From positions 62,001 to 126,000 of the forward strand of contig NZ_VWMY01000029.1 of NCBI RefSeq assembly GCF_008905045.1: a DNA stretch of 64,000 nucleotides, read 5' to 3'. The position numbers were made by a program, and so were the translations under genes. The stretch is from Streptomyces albicerus (GTDB taxonomy: Bacteria; Actinomycetota; Actinomycetes; Streptomycetales; Streptomycetaceae). This document shows, piece by piece, positions 25,053 through 34,035 of the stretch (the stretch's first letter is position 1; every line of letters starts with the position of its first letter). Under the pieces are notes generated by a model. The model had not been told where the DNA came from, ran no database searches, and saw only the letters and a program-made list of their open reading frames with translations.

Positions 25053-27415
25053 TGTCTTCGACGGATCAGCCGGGATCGGGGGCCGGCCCCTTGGGCACCG
25101 AGGCGGCGTCCCCGGCAGGTGAGACGTCCTCGGCCGGCGAGCCCCGGCCCGCCGACGTTGCCCGGCGTGCCCTGCGGGCGGCTCGGCGGGGTGACACCGA
25201 GGCGCCGGCCGCCGGGTCGGCCGAGCGGCGTTCCGACGCGCCGGACTCGCGATCGGCAACGCCCCGCGGATCAAGGGGAGCAGGCGAGGGCGGCGCCGCC
25301 CCGCACGGGCCCCGGCCAGGTGATGTCGCGCGCGAGGCACTACGACGTGCGGCAGGCCGCACCGGTGGCGCCGCGCGGACGGAGGACGCGCAGGCAACGC
25401 CGGACGATGACGGTACAGAGATCGACGACGATGACGACCGTACGGAGATCTCAGCGCCGACCCCCGCGTCGCCTGTGGTCGGCCGGCCCGACGCGGCTTC
25501 CGGCGCCGCCCGCCCCGGTGACGTGGCCCGTGAGGCGTTGCGTGCCGCGCGGACCCAGGCGGAGCGGGAACGAACTGCAGCTCAGGCAAAGGGAGTTGAG
25601 GGCCGGAAGCGGCGGGGCGGCGCCGAGCCCACCGCCCGCGAGAGGCGTCCGACCACGGCGAACCGCCGCGCGGCGGCCCAAGTACAGGAGGCGGCCGACC
25701 GGTTGGGCGACACGTTCGAGCTGTCGGCCCGGATGGAAAGGGAGGCCGAAGCCCGACCGGCGCGACCCGACGCCGCGTCGAGCACCACGTCATCCCCGGC
25801 GGCTCCCGGCCCCGAGGCCCGGCCCGCGGGTCGGCCGATGTCGGCCGGAACACGGCCCACGGACACCGCCTCCATGGCGCCCGGCACCGCACCGGCCTCC
25901 GCCGGCGAAGACCACCCGCCACCCCTCGAGCCCGCCCCCGCGCCCGCGCCCGCCTCCGCGGTGGAGGAGGGCGGCGGTTCGATCGCTGACGCCGTGCGGG
26001 TCGCCATGGCCCGAGCAGGCCACGCCGCTCAAGCCGAGCCCAACCCCAGCACCACCCCTGCACCTGCACCCCACCCCGCACCCCACCCCGCACCTGAGCC
26101 CGCACCCCACCCCGCTCCATCTCCACGCAGCGTCACGCCGCCCGCCCGCTCCATGGCCGCCCCGGGCCGTGACGGTGAGCTGCGGCGCACCTTCCCCGCA
26201 CTCCCGGTGCGGCCGTACGGCACCGACACGTTCGCCGAGACGTGGTGGGGGAATGCGTGGGTGGCCGCGTTGGAGGAGATGGCGTTGGACTCGGCACGGC
26301 TCGGCCGAGGGAAGGTGTACGCGGGGGAGGGGCACGTGGACGCCATCACCGTCACGCCCGGGCTCGTGCTCGCGTACGTGCACGGAAGCCGCCCGCGGCC
26401 GTACCGGGTGCAGATCCGGATGCGGACGCTCGCGGACGACGACTGGGAGCGGTTCCTCGACGCCGCCGCCGAACGCCCGGGGCACATCGCGGCGTTGCTC
26501 GACAAGGACCTGCCCCAGTCACTCGCCGACAGCGGAGTGGACCTGCTCCCCGGCCCCGGCGACCTCGTACCGCACTGCAGCTGCCCCGACTCCGGCCACC
26601 CCTGCAAGCATGCGGCCGCCCTCTGCTACCAGACGGCCCGACTGCTGGACGAAGACCCCTTCGTCCTCCTCCTGTTGCGCGGCCGGGGCGAACGCGAGTT
26701 GCTGGACGCGCTGTCCCGGCGCAACGCCGCACTGGCCGCGCGTTCGGCCCGCGCGGCCCAGGAACCGGCACTCCCCGGCGTACGCGCCCGCGACGCCCTC
26801 GCGCCCCGTGCACTGCCGCCCCTCCCGGCCCCGTTGCCGCCGCCCGCACACCCCGGGCAGCCCCCGGTCTACCCGGCGTCTCCCGGCGGCCCGGACCCGT
26901 TCGCGCTGGACCAGCTGGCCACCGACGCGGCCGCCCGCGCGCACGCGCTGCTCACAACGGGCCGTGATCCTGTCGCGGAGCTGACGCTCTGGCAGGACGC
27001 CGTCCGCCTCGCGGCCACCCGCCCCGGCTCCGGCCTCACCGCCACCACCCGCGCTCTCTACGCGTCCCTCGCCACTGCCGCCGGCCGCACCCCGGCCGAC
27101 CTGGCGCGCGCGGTCGCCGCCTGGCGACAGGGCGGACTGGAAGGGCTCGCGGTCCTCGAAGAGCCCTGGGACCCGCCGGCGGGCCGTTTCGACCGGGCCC
27201 GCCCGCTCCTCCTGGCCGCCGACTTCCCCGCCTTCCGCCCCTGGCGCAACCACCTCACCCACCCCCGCGGCCACATACAGCTCCGCCTGGGCCACGACGG
27301 CCTCTGGTACGCCTACGAGTCGGAACCGGGCCACGACGACTGGTGGCCCCGGGGCACCCCCGACCTCGACCCGGTCGGCGCCCTCACGGGCCTGGGCTCC
27401 CCGACCGACCTGTGA
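25052..27415 (+). CDS. SWIM zinc-finger protein with repeated N-terminal motifs
   Basis: Partner of the SNF2 helicase. AGGAGG lies 8 nt before the ATG, inside the helicase's last codons. Seen: a long disordered N-terminus (1-370) with the short motif RPxDVARxALRxA at about 32, 87 and 153 and a looser version (SIADAVRVAMARAGH) at about 308; an acidic DDDGTEIDDDDD patch; a Pro-Ala-His segment near 335-360; then the folded part with TFAETWWGNAWVAALE and the SWIM motif CSCPDSGHPCKHAAA (Cys/His zinc ligands at about 509-520). The C-terminal region (LYAYESEPGHDDWWP) is typical of the family. SWIM domains bind DNA or proteins; the repeats may be docking sites. Confidence 0.93.
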   Translation: MSSTDQPGSGAGPLGTEAASPAGETSSAGEPRPADVARRALRAARRGDTEAPAAGSAERRSDAPDSRSATPRGSRGAGEGGAAPHGPRPGDVAREALRRAAGRTGGAARTEDAQATPDDDGTEIDDDDDRTEISAPTPASPVVGRPDAASGAARPGDVAREALRAARTQAERERTAAQAKGVEGRKRRGGAEPTARERRPTTANRRAAAQVQEAADRLGDTFELSARMEREAEARPARPDAASSTTSSPAAPGPEARPAGRPMSAGTRPTDTASMAPGTAPASAGEDHPPPLEPAPAPAPASAVEEGGGSIADAVRVAMARAGHAAQAEPNPSTTPAPAPHPAPHPAPEPAPHPAPSPRSVTPPARSMAAPGRDGELRRTFPALPVRPYGTDTFAETWWGNAWVAALEEMALDSARLGRGKVYAGEGHVDAITVTPGLVLAYVHGSRPRPYRVQIRMRTLADDDWERFLDAAAERPGHIAALLDKDLPQSLADSGVDLLPGPGDLVPHCSCPDSGHPCKHAAALCYQTARLLDEDPFVLLLLRGRGERELLDALSRRNAALAARSARAAQEPALPGVRARDALAPRALPPLPAPLPPPAHPGQPPVYPASPGGPDPFALDQLATDAAARAHALLTTGRDPVAELTLWQDAVRLAATRPGSGLTATTRALYASLATAAGRTPADLARAVAAWRQGGLEGLAVLEEPWDPPAGRFDRARPLLLAADFPAFRPWRNHLTHPRGHIQLRLGHDGLWYAYESEPGHDDWWPRGTPDLDPVGALTGLGSPTDL

Positions 27416-27541
27416 AGGCATATGGCTCGCACCCACACAGCGGCCCCAGGGCGTGCCATGTGTCGCTCCATCACATGTGGCGGCTCCGTGCAGGCCACGT
27501 GGACAAATCGGGCCCGTTTCCGTGGTCACAGGTGCGGAAGT

Positions 27542-27547
27542 TAGCGT
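27542..27547 (+). promoter_or_regulatory. -10 box (TAGCGT) before the PcaD/PcaC-like gene
   Basis: TANNNT, 6 nt before the GTG at 27554. GGAG lies between, so leaderless and weakly led starts are both possible. Confidence 0.35.
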
Positions 27548-27553
27548 GGAGCG

Positions 27554-28852
27554 GTGAGTGAGATGAAGTCCCCAGCCCTCCAGTACCGCTTCGACGGCCC
27601 GGAAGACGCCCCAGTGCTCATCCTCGGCCCCTCGCTCGGTACGACCTGGCACATGTGGGACCGGCAGGTTCCGGAGCTGGCGAAGCAATGGCGGGTCTTC
27701 CGCTTCGACCTGCCCGGCCACGGCGGCGCGCCCGCGCACCCGGCCGGTTCCGTCACCGACCTCGCCGAGCGGCTGCTCGCGACGCTCGACGGGCTCGGCG
27801 TCCAGCGGTTCGGCTACGCGGGCTGCGCGCTCGGCGGCGCGGTCGGCGCGGAGCTGGCGCTGCGCCGCCCGGACCGCCTCGCCTCGCTCACCCTGATCGC
27901 CGCCTCCCCGCGCTTCGGCACGGCCGACGAGTTCCGCCAGCGCGGCGTGATCGTACGGACCAACGGCCTGGACCCCATCGCGCGGACGTCCCCGGAGCGC
28001 TGGTTCACCGGCGGGTTCGCCGCCGCGCAGCCCGCGATCACCGAGTGGGCCGTACAGATGGTGCGCACCACGGACCCGGGCTGCTACATCGCCGCGTGCG
28101 AGGCGCTCGCCTCGTTCGACATCCGCGCCGAACTCGGCCGGATCGGCGTCCCGACCCTCGTCCTGGTCGGCTCGGAGGACCAGGTCACCGGCCCCGCCGA
28201 GGCCCGCACCCTGGTCGCCGGGATACCGGACGCCCGCCTCGCGGTCGTGCCCGGCGCCTCGCACCTGGTCCCCGTCGAGCAGCCCGCCGCGGTCACGGAC
28301 CTGCTCGTACGGCACTTCTCCACCGCCTGGCAGCAGCCGGCCTACGACTCCACCACCGGCCAGATGGCGATCGTGGCGCCGCCGGTGAACCCGGCCCTGG
28401 CCGCGCCGCCGCAGATGTCGCCCGTCGCCGAGATCGCCCCGGCCGCGCAGCCCGAGGCGGTGCTGGGCAGACCGGACCCGTACGACGCGGGCATCAAGGT
28501 CCGCCGCGAGGTGCTCGGCGACGCGCATGTGGACCGGGCGCTGGCGCAGGCCGACGAGTTCTCCGGGGATTTCCAGGAGTTCATCACCCGGTACGCGTGG
28601 GGCGAGATCTGGGACCGTCCCGGCCTCGACCGGCGTTCGCGCAGCTGTGTCACGCTCACGGCCCTGGTCGCGGGCGGCCACCTCGACGAACTCGCCTTCC
28701 ACACCCGGGCCGCCCTCCGCAACGGCCTCACCCCGGCCGAGATCAAGGAGGTGCTCCTCCAGGCGGCCGTCTACTGCGGCGTACCGGCCGCCAACAGCGC
28801 CTTCAAGGTGGCCCAGCAGGTCATTCGCGAGGAGACCACACCCCAGGAGTGA
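27554..28852 (+). CDS. PcaD/PcaC-like fusion: alpha/beta-hydrolase + carboxymuconolactone decarboxylase domain
   Basis: Domain order as in PcaL: 3-oxoadipate enol-lactonase-like hydrolase (1-262), a Pro/Ala linker, and a 4-carboxymuconolactone decarboxylase domain (about 325-425: RRSRSCVTLTALVAGGHLDELAFH...LLQAAVYCGVPAANSAF). Catalytic check: Asp209 (VGSEDQ) and His237 (GASHLVP) are present, but the nucleophile elbow reads G-C-A-L-G-G (90-95), with Ala92 where G-x-S-x-G needs Ser. No other pca gene is near. So it is a PcaL homologue by architecture, but enol-lactonase activity is doubtful; the decarboxylase-like half may be the working part. The name pcaL is withheld for this reason. Confidence 0.9.
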   Translation: MSEMKSPALQYRFDGPEDAPVLILGPSLGTTWHMWDRQVPELAKQWRVFRFDLPGHGGAPAHPAGSVTDLAERLLATLDGLGVQRFGYAGCALGGAVGAELALRRPDRLASLTLIAASPRFGTADEFRQRGVIVRTNGLDPIARTSPERWFTGGFAAAQPAITEWAVQMVRTTDPGCYIAACEALASFDIRAELGRIGVPTLVLVGSEDQVTGPAEARTLVAGIPDARLAVVPGASHLVPVEQPAAVTDLLVRHFSTAWQQPAYDSTTGQMAIVAPPVNPALAAPPQMSPVAEIAPAAQPEAVLGRPDPYDAGIKVRREVLGDAHVDRALAQADEFSGDFQEFITRYAWGEIWDRPGLDRRSRSCVTLTALVAGGHLDELAFHTRAALRNGLTPAEIKEVLLQAAVYCGVPAANSAFKVAQQVIREETTPQE

Positions 28853-28890
28853 GATCCCAGGAGCGAGGCCGGTCCCAAGAGCGAGCCGGC
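28842..28890. repeat. Degenerate tandem repeat of the PcaD/PcaC-like gene 3' end
   Basis: CCCAGGAGTGAGAT (28842-28855, with the TGA stop), then CCCAGGAGCGAGG... (28856-28873) and CCCAAGAGCGAGCC... (28874-28890). Unit length varies (14, 18, 17). Confidence 0.55.
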
Positions 28891-28909
28891 ACCGGCCCTC
28901 GGAGGCAGG

Positions 28910-29554
28910 ATGGGAACCATGAAGCTCACAAAGAAGTCGCACTCCTGTGTCCGCCTGGAGAAGGACGGCCGCACGCTCGTCATCGACCCGGGCGGCTTCA
29001 GCGAGGAGGATGCCGCGGTCGGCGCGGACGTGATCCTGGTCACGCACGAGCACCCCGACCACTTCGACGAGGAGCGGCTGCGGTCCGGTCTCGAGGCCAA
29101 CCCGGGCGCGGAGATCTGGACCCTGAAGTCCGTCGCCGACCGGATCTCGGCGGCGTTCCCGGGCCGCGTGCACACCGTCGGCCACGGCGACACGTTCACC
29201 GCCGCGGGCTTCGACGTGCAGGTGCACGGCGAACTGCACGCCGTGATCCACCCGGACATCCCGCGCATCACGAACGTCGGCTACCTCGTCGACGGCGGCC
29301 GCGTCTTCCATCCCGGCGACGCCCTCACCGTCCCCGAGCACCCGGTCGAGACGCTGATGCTCCCCGTCATGGCCCCCTGGAGCAAGATCTCCGAGGTCAT
29401 CGACTACGTCCGCGAGGTCAAGCCGCAGCGCGCGTACGACATTCACGACGCCCTGCTCACGGACCTCGCGCGCCCCATCTACGACCGCCAGATCGGCGCA
29501 CTGGGCGGCTCCGAGCACCTACGGATGGCACCGGGCGAGACCACGGTCCTGTGA
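28910..29554 (+). CDS. MBL-fold metal-dependent hydrolase
   Basis: Metallo-beta-lactamase-fold protein of the UlaG/YtnP-like small group (214 aa). Seen: KKSHSCVRLEKDGRTLVIDPGGF at the N-terminus, the metal motif THEHPDHFD (His46, His48, Asp50, His51), VFHPGDALTVP (bridging Asp) and a late YDIHDALLTD with metal His. The ATG at 28910 has GGAGG close upstream; ATG 28919 is the alternative. No secretion signal. Substrate unknown. Confidence 0.88.
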   Translation: MGTMKLTKKSHSCVRLEKDGRTLVIDPGGFSEEDAAVGADVILVTHEHPDHFDEERLRSGLEANPGAEIWTLKSVADRISAAFPGRVHTVGHGDTFTAAGFDVQVHGELHAVIHPDIPRITNVGYLVDGGRVFHPGDALTVPEHPVETLMLPVMAPWSKISEVIDYVREVKPQRAYDIHDALLTDLARPIYDRQIGALGGSEHLRMAPGETTVL

Positions 29555-29571
29555 GTGTCAGACCCGCCCGG

Positions 29572-29577
29572 TAAGTT
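29572..29577 (+). promoter_or_regulatory. -10 box (TAAGTT) for leaderless exonuclease III mRNA
   Basis: TANNNT, 7 nt before the ATG at 29585, with no Shine-Dalgarno sequence. Confidence 0.45.
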
Positions 29578-29584
29578 GTGGGAC

Positions 29585-30364
29585 ATGCGCATCGCCACCT
29601 GGAACGTGAACTCGATCACCGCCCGTCTCCCAAGGCTGCTGGCGTGGCTGGAGAGCAGCGGCACGGACGTGCTGTGCATACAGGAGACCAAGACCACCGC
29701 CGAGCAGTTCCCGTCCGACGAGCTCCGCGAGCTGGGCTACGAGTCGGCGGTACACGCCACGGGCCGGTGGAACGGCGTGGCGGTGGTATCCCGAGTAGGC
29801 CTCGAAGACATCGTCAGGGGCCTGCCCGGCGACCCCGGCTACGACGGCGTCCAGGAGCCCCGAGCGGTCTCCGCGACCTGCGGCCCGGTCCGCGTCTGGT
29901 CGGTGTACGTGCCGAACGGCCGCGAGGTGGACCACCCCCACTACGCGTACAAGCTCCAGTGGATCGAGGCCCTGAAGGCGACGGTCGCGGGCGACGCCGC
30001 CGGCAGCCGCCCGTTCGCGGTGATGGGCGACTACAACGTGGCACCGACGGACGACGACGTCTATGACGTGGCCGTCTTCGAAGGCGCCACCCACGTCACC
30101 CCGGCCGAGCGCGCCGCCCTCGCCTCCCTCCGCGAGGCCGGCCTCGCGGACGTGGTCCCGCGCCCCCTCAAGTACGAACACCCGTACACCTACTGGGACT
30201 ACCGCCAGCTCTGCTTCCCCAAGAACCGCGGCATGCGCATCGACCTCGTCTACGGCAACGAGCCCTTCGCAAAGGCCGTCACCGACGCATACGTGGACCG
30301 AGAGGAACGCAAGGGCAAGGGCGCATCGGACCACGCCCCGGTAGTGGTCGACCTGGACGTCTAG
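29585..30364 (+). CDS. xth: Exodeoxyribonuclease III
   Basis: AP endonuclease and 3'-5' exonuclease of base-excision repair. Seen: MRIATWNVNSITARL (Asn7), LCIQETK (metal Glu34), GYESAVHATGRWNGVA, VMGDYNVAPTDDDVYD (active-site Asp/Asn pair), RGMRIDLVY and GASDHAPVVVDLDV (catalytic Asp-His at the end). Length 259 aa. Start set by the leaderless -10 box; a start at 29555 would overlap the previous stop and add ten atypical residues. The last 20 bases and stop are repeated three times in tandem downstream. Confidence 0.96.
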   Translation: MRIATWNVNSITARLPRLLAWLESSGTDVLCIQETKTTAEQFPSDELRELGYESAVHATGRWNGVAVVSRVGLEDIVRGLPGDPGYDGVQEPRAVSATCGPVRVWSVYVPNGREVDHPHYAYKLQWIEALKATVAGDAAGSRPFAVMGDYNVAPTDDDVYDVAVFEGATHVTPAERAALASLREAGLADVVPRPLKYEHPYTYWDYRQLCFPKNRGMRIDLVYGNEPFAKAVTDAYVDREERKGKGASDHAPVVVDLDV

Positions 30365-30444
30365 CCGCGCCCCGTTCGTGGTGGACCTGGACGTCTGACC
30401 GGTCCCCGTTCGTGGCCGACCTGGGCGTCCAGCCACGCCCCTTC
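30344..30444. repeat. 34-bp tandem repeat of the xth 3' end, 3 copies
   Basis: Units 30344-30377 (stop TAG), 30378-30411 (TGA at the same place) and 30412-30444 (CAG, 33 bp). All three encode V-x-DL(D/G)V then the stop position, followed by a C-rich tail. The third unit runs into the dispersed hairpin repeat. Confidence 0.92.
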
Positions 30445-30490
30445 AGGGGCGCGGGGAACTGCGCGCCCAGCCACGACGGACTCGCAGCCG
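30436..30490. repeat. Dispersed hairpin repeat, copy 2
   Basis: Hairpin CGCCCC-TTCA-GGGGCG and the tail GGGGAACTGCGCGCCCAGCC...CAGCCG. It lies between the convergent xth and GDSL genes, where it could terminate both. Confidence 0.85.
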
Positions 30491-30522
30491 AGGCACGACC
30501 TCAACGCGAAGCCCCATGCCGC

Positions 30523-32280
30523 CTACAGCAACCTCAAATCCACCGACTCAGCCAGCGCAGCGAGCCCCGCATCGCCCGGATGCAGATGATCCCCACTGTC
30601 GTACACGGGCAGCATCCGCGCCGGACGCGCCGGGTCCCGCAACACCGCGTCGAAGTCCAGCACACCGTCGAACGTCGAGCTGGACCGGATCCACGAGTTC
30701 ACGGCTGATCGCTGCGCGTCAACCGCCACCGTGCACCGCGCCTCGCCCTCGCAAGGCACGATCGTCGCCGCCAGCACCCGCAGCCCGCGGGCATGCGCCC
30801 GGTCCGCGATCTCCCGCAGCCCGGTGACGACCTGCTCCGCGCTCGCCCCCCAGCGGACGTCGTTGATCCCCTGGAAGACGACGGCCGTACGCGCCGACGT
30901 CTGGGCGAGGACGTCCCGGTCGAAGCGGTGCAGCGAGCTCACCCCACCCGTGTCGGTGGAGACACCGTCGCCGGGGTAGCGATCGGTGACCACACGGTTC
31001 GCCGAGATGCCATGGTTGAGCACCCCATAGTGCGGGACCACACTCTGGTTCAGCAGCCGCGCCGCGAGCACATTGGGCCAGCGCCGGTTCGCGTTCAGTG
31101 TCGACTTGTCGCCGTCCGTGATCGAGTCGCCGAGCAGCACGACGGACCCGGGCCCGCCGCCCACGTCGACACCGGTCAGCAGCGGCCAGTTGGTGATCGT
31201 CGAGGTGTACGCGTCCGGGGCGGCGTCCGCGGCATGGTCGCCCGGCCCGCTGACGTACGACTGCTGGAGCGCCATGCTGTGCACGGGCGCCGCCGTCACC
31301 GTCCCCGGCAGATGGAAGCTCACCAGCAGATTCGTGTCCGCGGGCACGTCGAAGGTCAGCGGATCGCTGAACGCCTGTGCTCCCGCAGGGATTTCGGTGC
31401 CGGCCGCGCCCCGGAACGACAGCGGCACGGGTGCGCTCCGCGGGCTCGCGCCGGACGCCTGAACCGCCACCGTCGCGCTGCCGATCCGTACGGGCGCGGC
31501 CGCGAAGGTGTTGTCGAGCCGGATCCGTACGCGCGGTCCGCCGGCCGAGGTGTGCACCACGAGCCGCAGCGTCCGGTCGGTCCATGGCCCGGCTGCCGTG
31601 TAACCGGAGGTCGACGCGGCCCAACTCCCGGTCCAGCCACGGGTGTCGGCGCGTACCGACAGCGCGAACACATGCAGGTCATTGTTGCGCGGCAGCTCGA
31701 CCGAGGACACCTCGCGCCCTCGGGCGAGTGGCACGGTCACCACGTACAGCCGTGCCTTCTCGGCGAGTTGGCCACTGGGCGTGTTGACGTGCGGCAGCGC
31801 CACGGCCTTGGTGGCGAGCGGGCCGCGACGCCAGTCCGGCGCGGTCAGTCGGTACGAGGAGCGCGAGCCGTTCGCGTACCGCACCACGCCCGCCCCTGCG
31901 TCTCCGCCGCCGCCCGTGCCCGCCACCAGGAAGGCGAGGGCGTCGCCGCGGCCGCTGACCCGTACGGACTGGCCGTCGGCGCGTACGTTGTCGGGCTCGC
32001 CCGCCGCCCGGCGGGGCCAGGTCAGCCGGGCGCCCTGGACCGTCAGTGAGCGCCCAGGCGTCCAGCCCGCGGCGGCCAGGTCCTGCGCCGACAGGGAGCC
32101 GCCAGAGCCGTCGAAGTCCGCCTCGCCGGGCCGCGCGTCGTCGCTGACGGCCGTGTTGTCGAAGAGCTGCTCCAGCGGCACCGGCCGCTCCACGGCGGGC
32201 GACGAGGCCTCCGCCGGAACCGTCACCGCCACCGAGAGCAGAGCGAGAGCGACGACCCTGCCCCAGATACGTCGGCGCAC
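30523..32280 (-). CDS. Secreted SGNH/GDSL-family esterase
   Basis: Exported lipase/esterase (about 585 aa). Seen: signal peptide RRRIWGRVVALALLSVAVTVPAEA (cleaved near residue 26), a beta-rich N-terminal half, then the SGNH blocks: VVLLGDSITDG (catalytic Ser, block I), HGISANRV (Gly block II), FQGINDVRWG (Asn, block III) and the terminal DHLHP (Asp/His, block V). GTG 32280 is chosen because GGGAGGGG lies 5 nt upstream; GTG 32295 is in frame. Substrate unknown; homologues act on esters of sugars or lipids. Confidence 0.92.
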   Translation of the reverse strand: MRRRIWGRVVALALLSVAVTVPAEASSPAVERPVPLEQLFDNTAVSDDARPGEADFDGSGGSLSAQDLAAAGWTPGRSLTVQGARLTWPRRAAGEPDNVRADGQSVRVSGRGDALAFLVAGTGGGGDAGAGVVRYANGSRSSYRLTAPDWRRGPLATKAVALPHVNTPSGQLAEKARLYVVTVPLARGREVSSVELPRNNDLHVFALSVRADTRGWTGSWAASTSGYTAAGPWTDRTLRLVVHTSAGGPRVRIRLDNTFAAAPVRIGSATVAVQASGASPRSAPVPLSFRGAAGTEIPAGAQAFSDPLTFDVPADTNLLVSFHLPGTVTAAPVHSMALQQSYVSGPGDHAADAAPDAYTSTITNWPLLTGVDVGGGPGSVVLLGDSITDGDKSTLNANRRWPNVLAARLLNQSVVPHYGVLNHGISANRVVTDRYPGDGVSTDTGGVSSLHRFDRDVLAQTSARTAVVFQGINDVRWGASAEQVVTGLREIADRAHARGLRVLAATIVPCEGEARCTVAVDAQRSAVNSWIRSSSTFDGVLDFDAVLRDPARPARMLPVYDSGDHLHPGDAGLAALAESVDLRLL

Positions 32281-32512
32281 AACGACCCCTCCCACTCACG
32301 AAGCACTCACGAGCCACGGACGAACGACTGACGAACGACTCACGAACCGCCCCAGGCACGGCTCACGGACGAGGTGACAGATGCACCGTGAAGCTAAAGA
32401 GGCGACAGGGACGCGTCAATGATCCGGGCGCGAACTCCGCACGAACTCCCTGGGAACAGGCGTTCCGCGCGCCATGTGGTGCGCCGGGCGATACGGATGA
32501 CAGGCTGGGAGT

Positions 32513-32953
32513 ATGAACATCCCTTTCGTGGGCAACTGGCGCAAGAAGCGGGGCCCCGCCAGAGGCGTCGCGGTCTTCTCGGACAGCGAGAGCGACCGCG
32601 AGGGGGTGGCCGAACTGCTCTCCGAGTGCGAACTGCTGCGCTCCCAGGCGCAACGAGCGGGGGTCGAACTCGACGACTCCGCCGCCTCGTTGGAGGCACT
32701 CGACCAGCTGCTGCCGCGCTGGCGCGACGACGAGGAGAGCCTGCACTGGCTGGGCAACGACGCGGGCCTCTACCTCGGCACGGTCATCGTGCGTACGGTT
32801 CCCGGGGCCTTCTGGGAGATCTGGCCCAATGGCCAGCCGGTGGTGCGGCTGACGTCGGGCCGTGAGATCGATGTGGTCGCGTCCGGGCAGGACTGGGCGG
32901 CCAGCGGTGTCCCGGAACTCTCGCAGCTGTACGCCGAGGTCGCGGAGGGGTGA
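32513..32953 (+). CDS. Conserved hypothetical protein (DUF6278-like)
   Basis: A 146-residue soluble protein. Seen: an N-terminal MNIPFVGNWRKKRGPARGV, a helical AELLSECELLRSQAQRAGVELDDSAASLEALDQLLPRW, then a beta-rich C-terminal half (GLYLGTVIVRTVPGAFWEIWPNGQPVVRLTSGREIDVV). Known only as a streptomycete family of unknown function. ATG with GGGAG just upstream. It stands alone between the GDSL gene and the ABC ATPase. Confidence 0.75.
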   Translation: MNIPFVGNWRKKRGPARGVAVFSDSESDREGVAELLSECELLRSQAQRAGVELDDSAASLEALDQLLPRWRDDEESLHWLGNDAGLYLGTVIVRTVPGAFWEIWPNGQPVVRLTSGREIDVVASGQDWAASGVPELSQLYAEVAEG

Positions 32954-32984
32954 TGCCGTGGCCTGGACTGGCGGATTAAATACG

Positions 32985-33056
32985 GCTAATGACCGAAAAG
33001 TGCGTGTCGCGTATTAGCTCCACTCTTGTCTGGATAGTTTGCGGCAATCGCGACAC
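32985..33056 (+). promoter_or_regulatory. Leader with inverted repeats before the ABC ATPase
   Basis: GCTAAT (32985-32990) pairs with ATTAGC (33013-33018), and GTGTCGCG (33004-33011) pairs with CGCGACAC (33049-33056). These are two mutually overlapping stems, so alternative folds are possible. The region also contains TTGTCT...TAGTTT as a loose promoter match. Confidence 0.35.
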
Positions 33057-33080
33057 AGCTGAGAGTGGGTAGGGCTGGGC

Positions 33081-33824
<744 letters not shown>

Positions 33825-33841
33825 GCGGGGGAGTGCGACCG

Positions 33842-34000
33842 ATGATCCGCCAGGCCCGTTGCCCCGGTGAGGAGTTCCGCAAGGCCGGGAAGCCGACCGC
33901 GATGAACCTCGACTACGATTTGCCGTTCATTCCCGAAGTGACAGGGGCCGTGGATGTCGCCGCGGCCGAACCAGGGACGCTGCTGCCGGGCGCGCGGTAG
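33842..34000 (+). CDS. Possible 52-residue protein downstream of the ABC ATPase
   Basis: ATG at 33842 with GCGGGGGAG 8 nt upstream and 17 bp after the ATPase stop. It reads MIRQARCPGEEFRKAG... and ends LLPGAR. No recognised family. The good ribosome site supports it; the lack of homology I can recall and its short length argue against. Confidence 0.25.
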   Translation: MIRQARCPGEEFRKAGKPTAMNLDYDLPFIPEVTGAVDVAAAEPGTLLPGAR

Positions 34001-34035
34001 CGAGGGGCAATGGCCCGCCCGGCAGCAGCCGGAGA

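Noticed and set aside
21429..26126. A 1.5-thousand-codon open frame on the minus strand opposite the ROK, helicase and SWIM genes
   Set aside because: It is the shadow of high-G+C plus-strand genes: no ribosome site, Arg/Gly/Pro-biased composition, and the plus strand carries clear motifs throughout.
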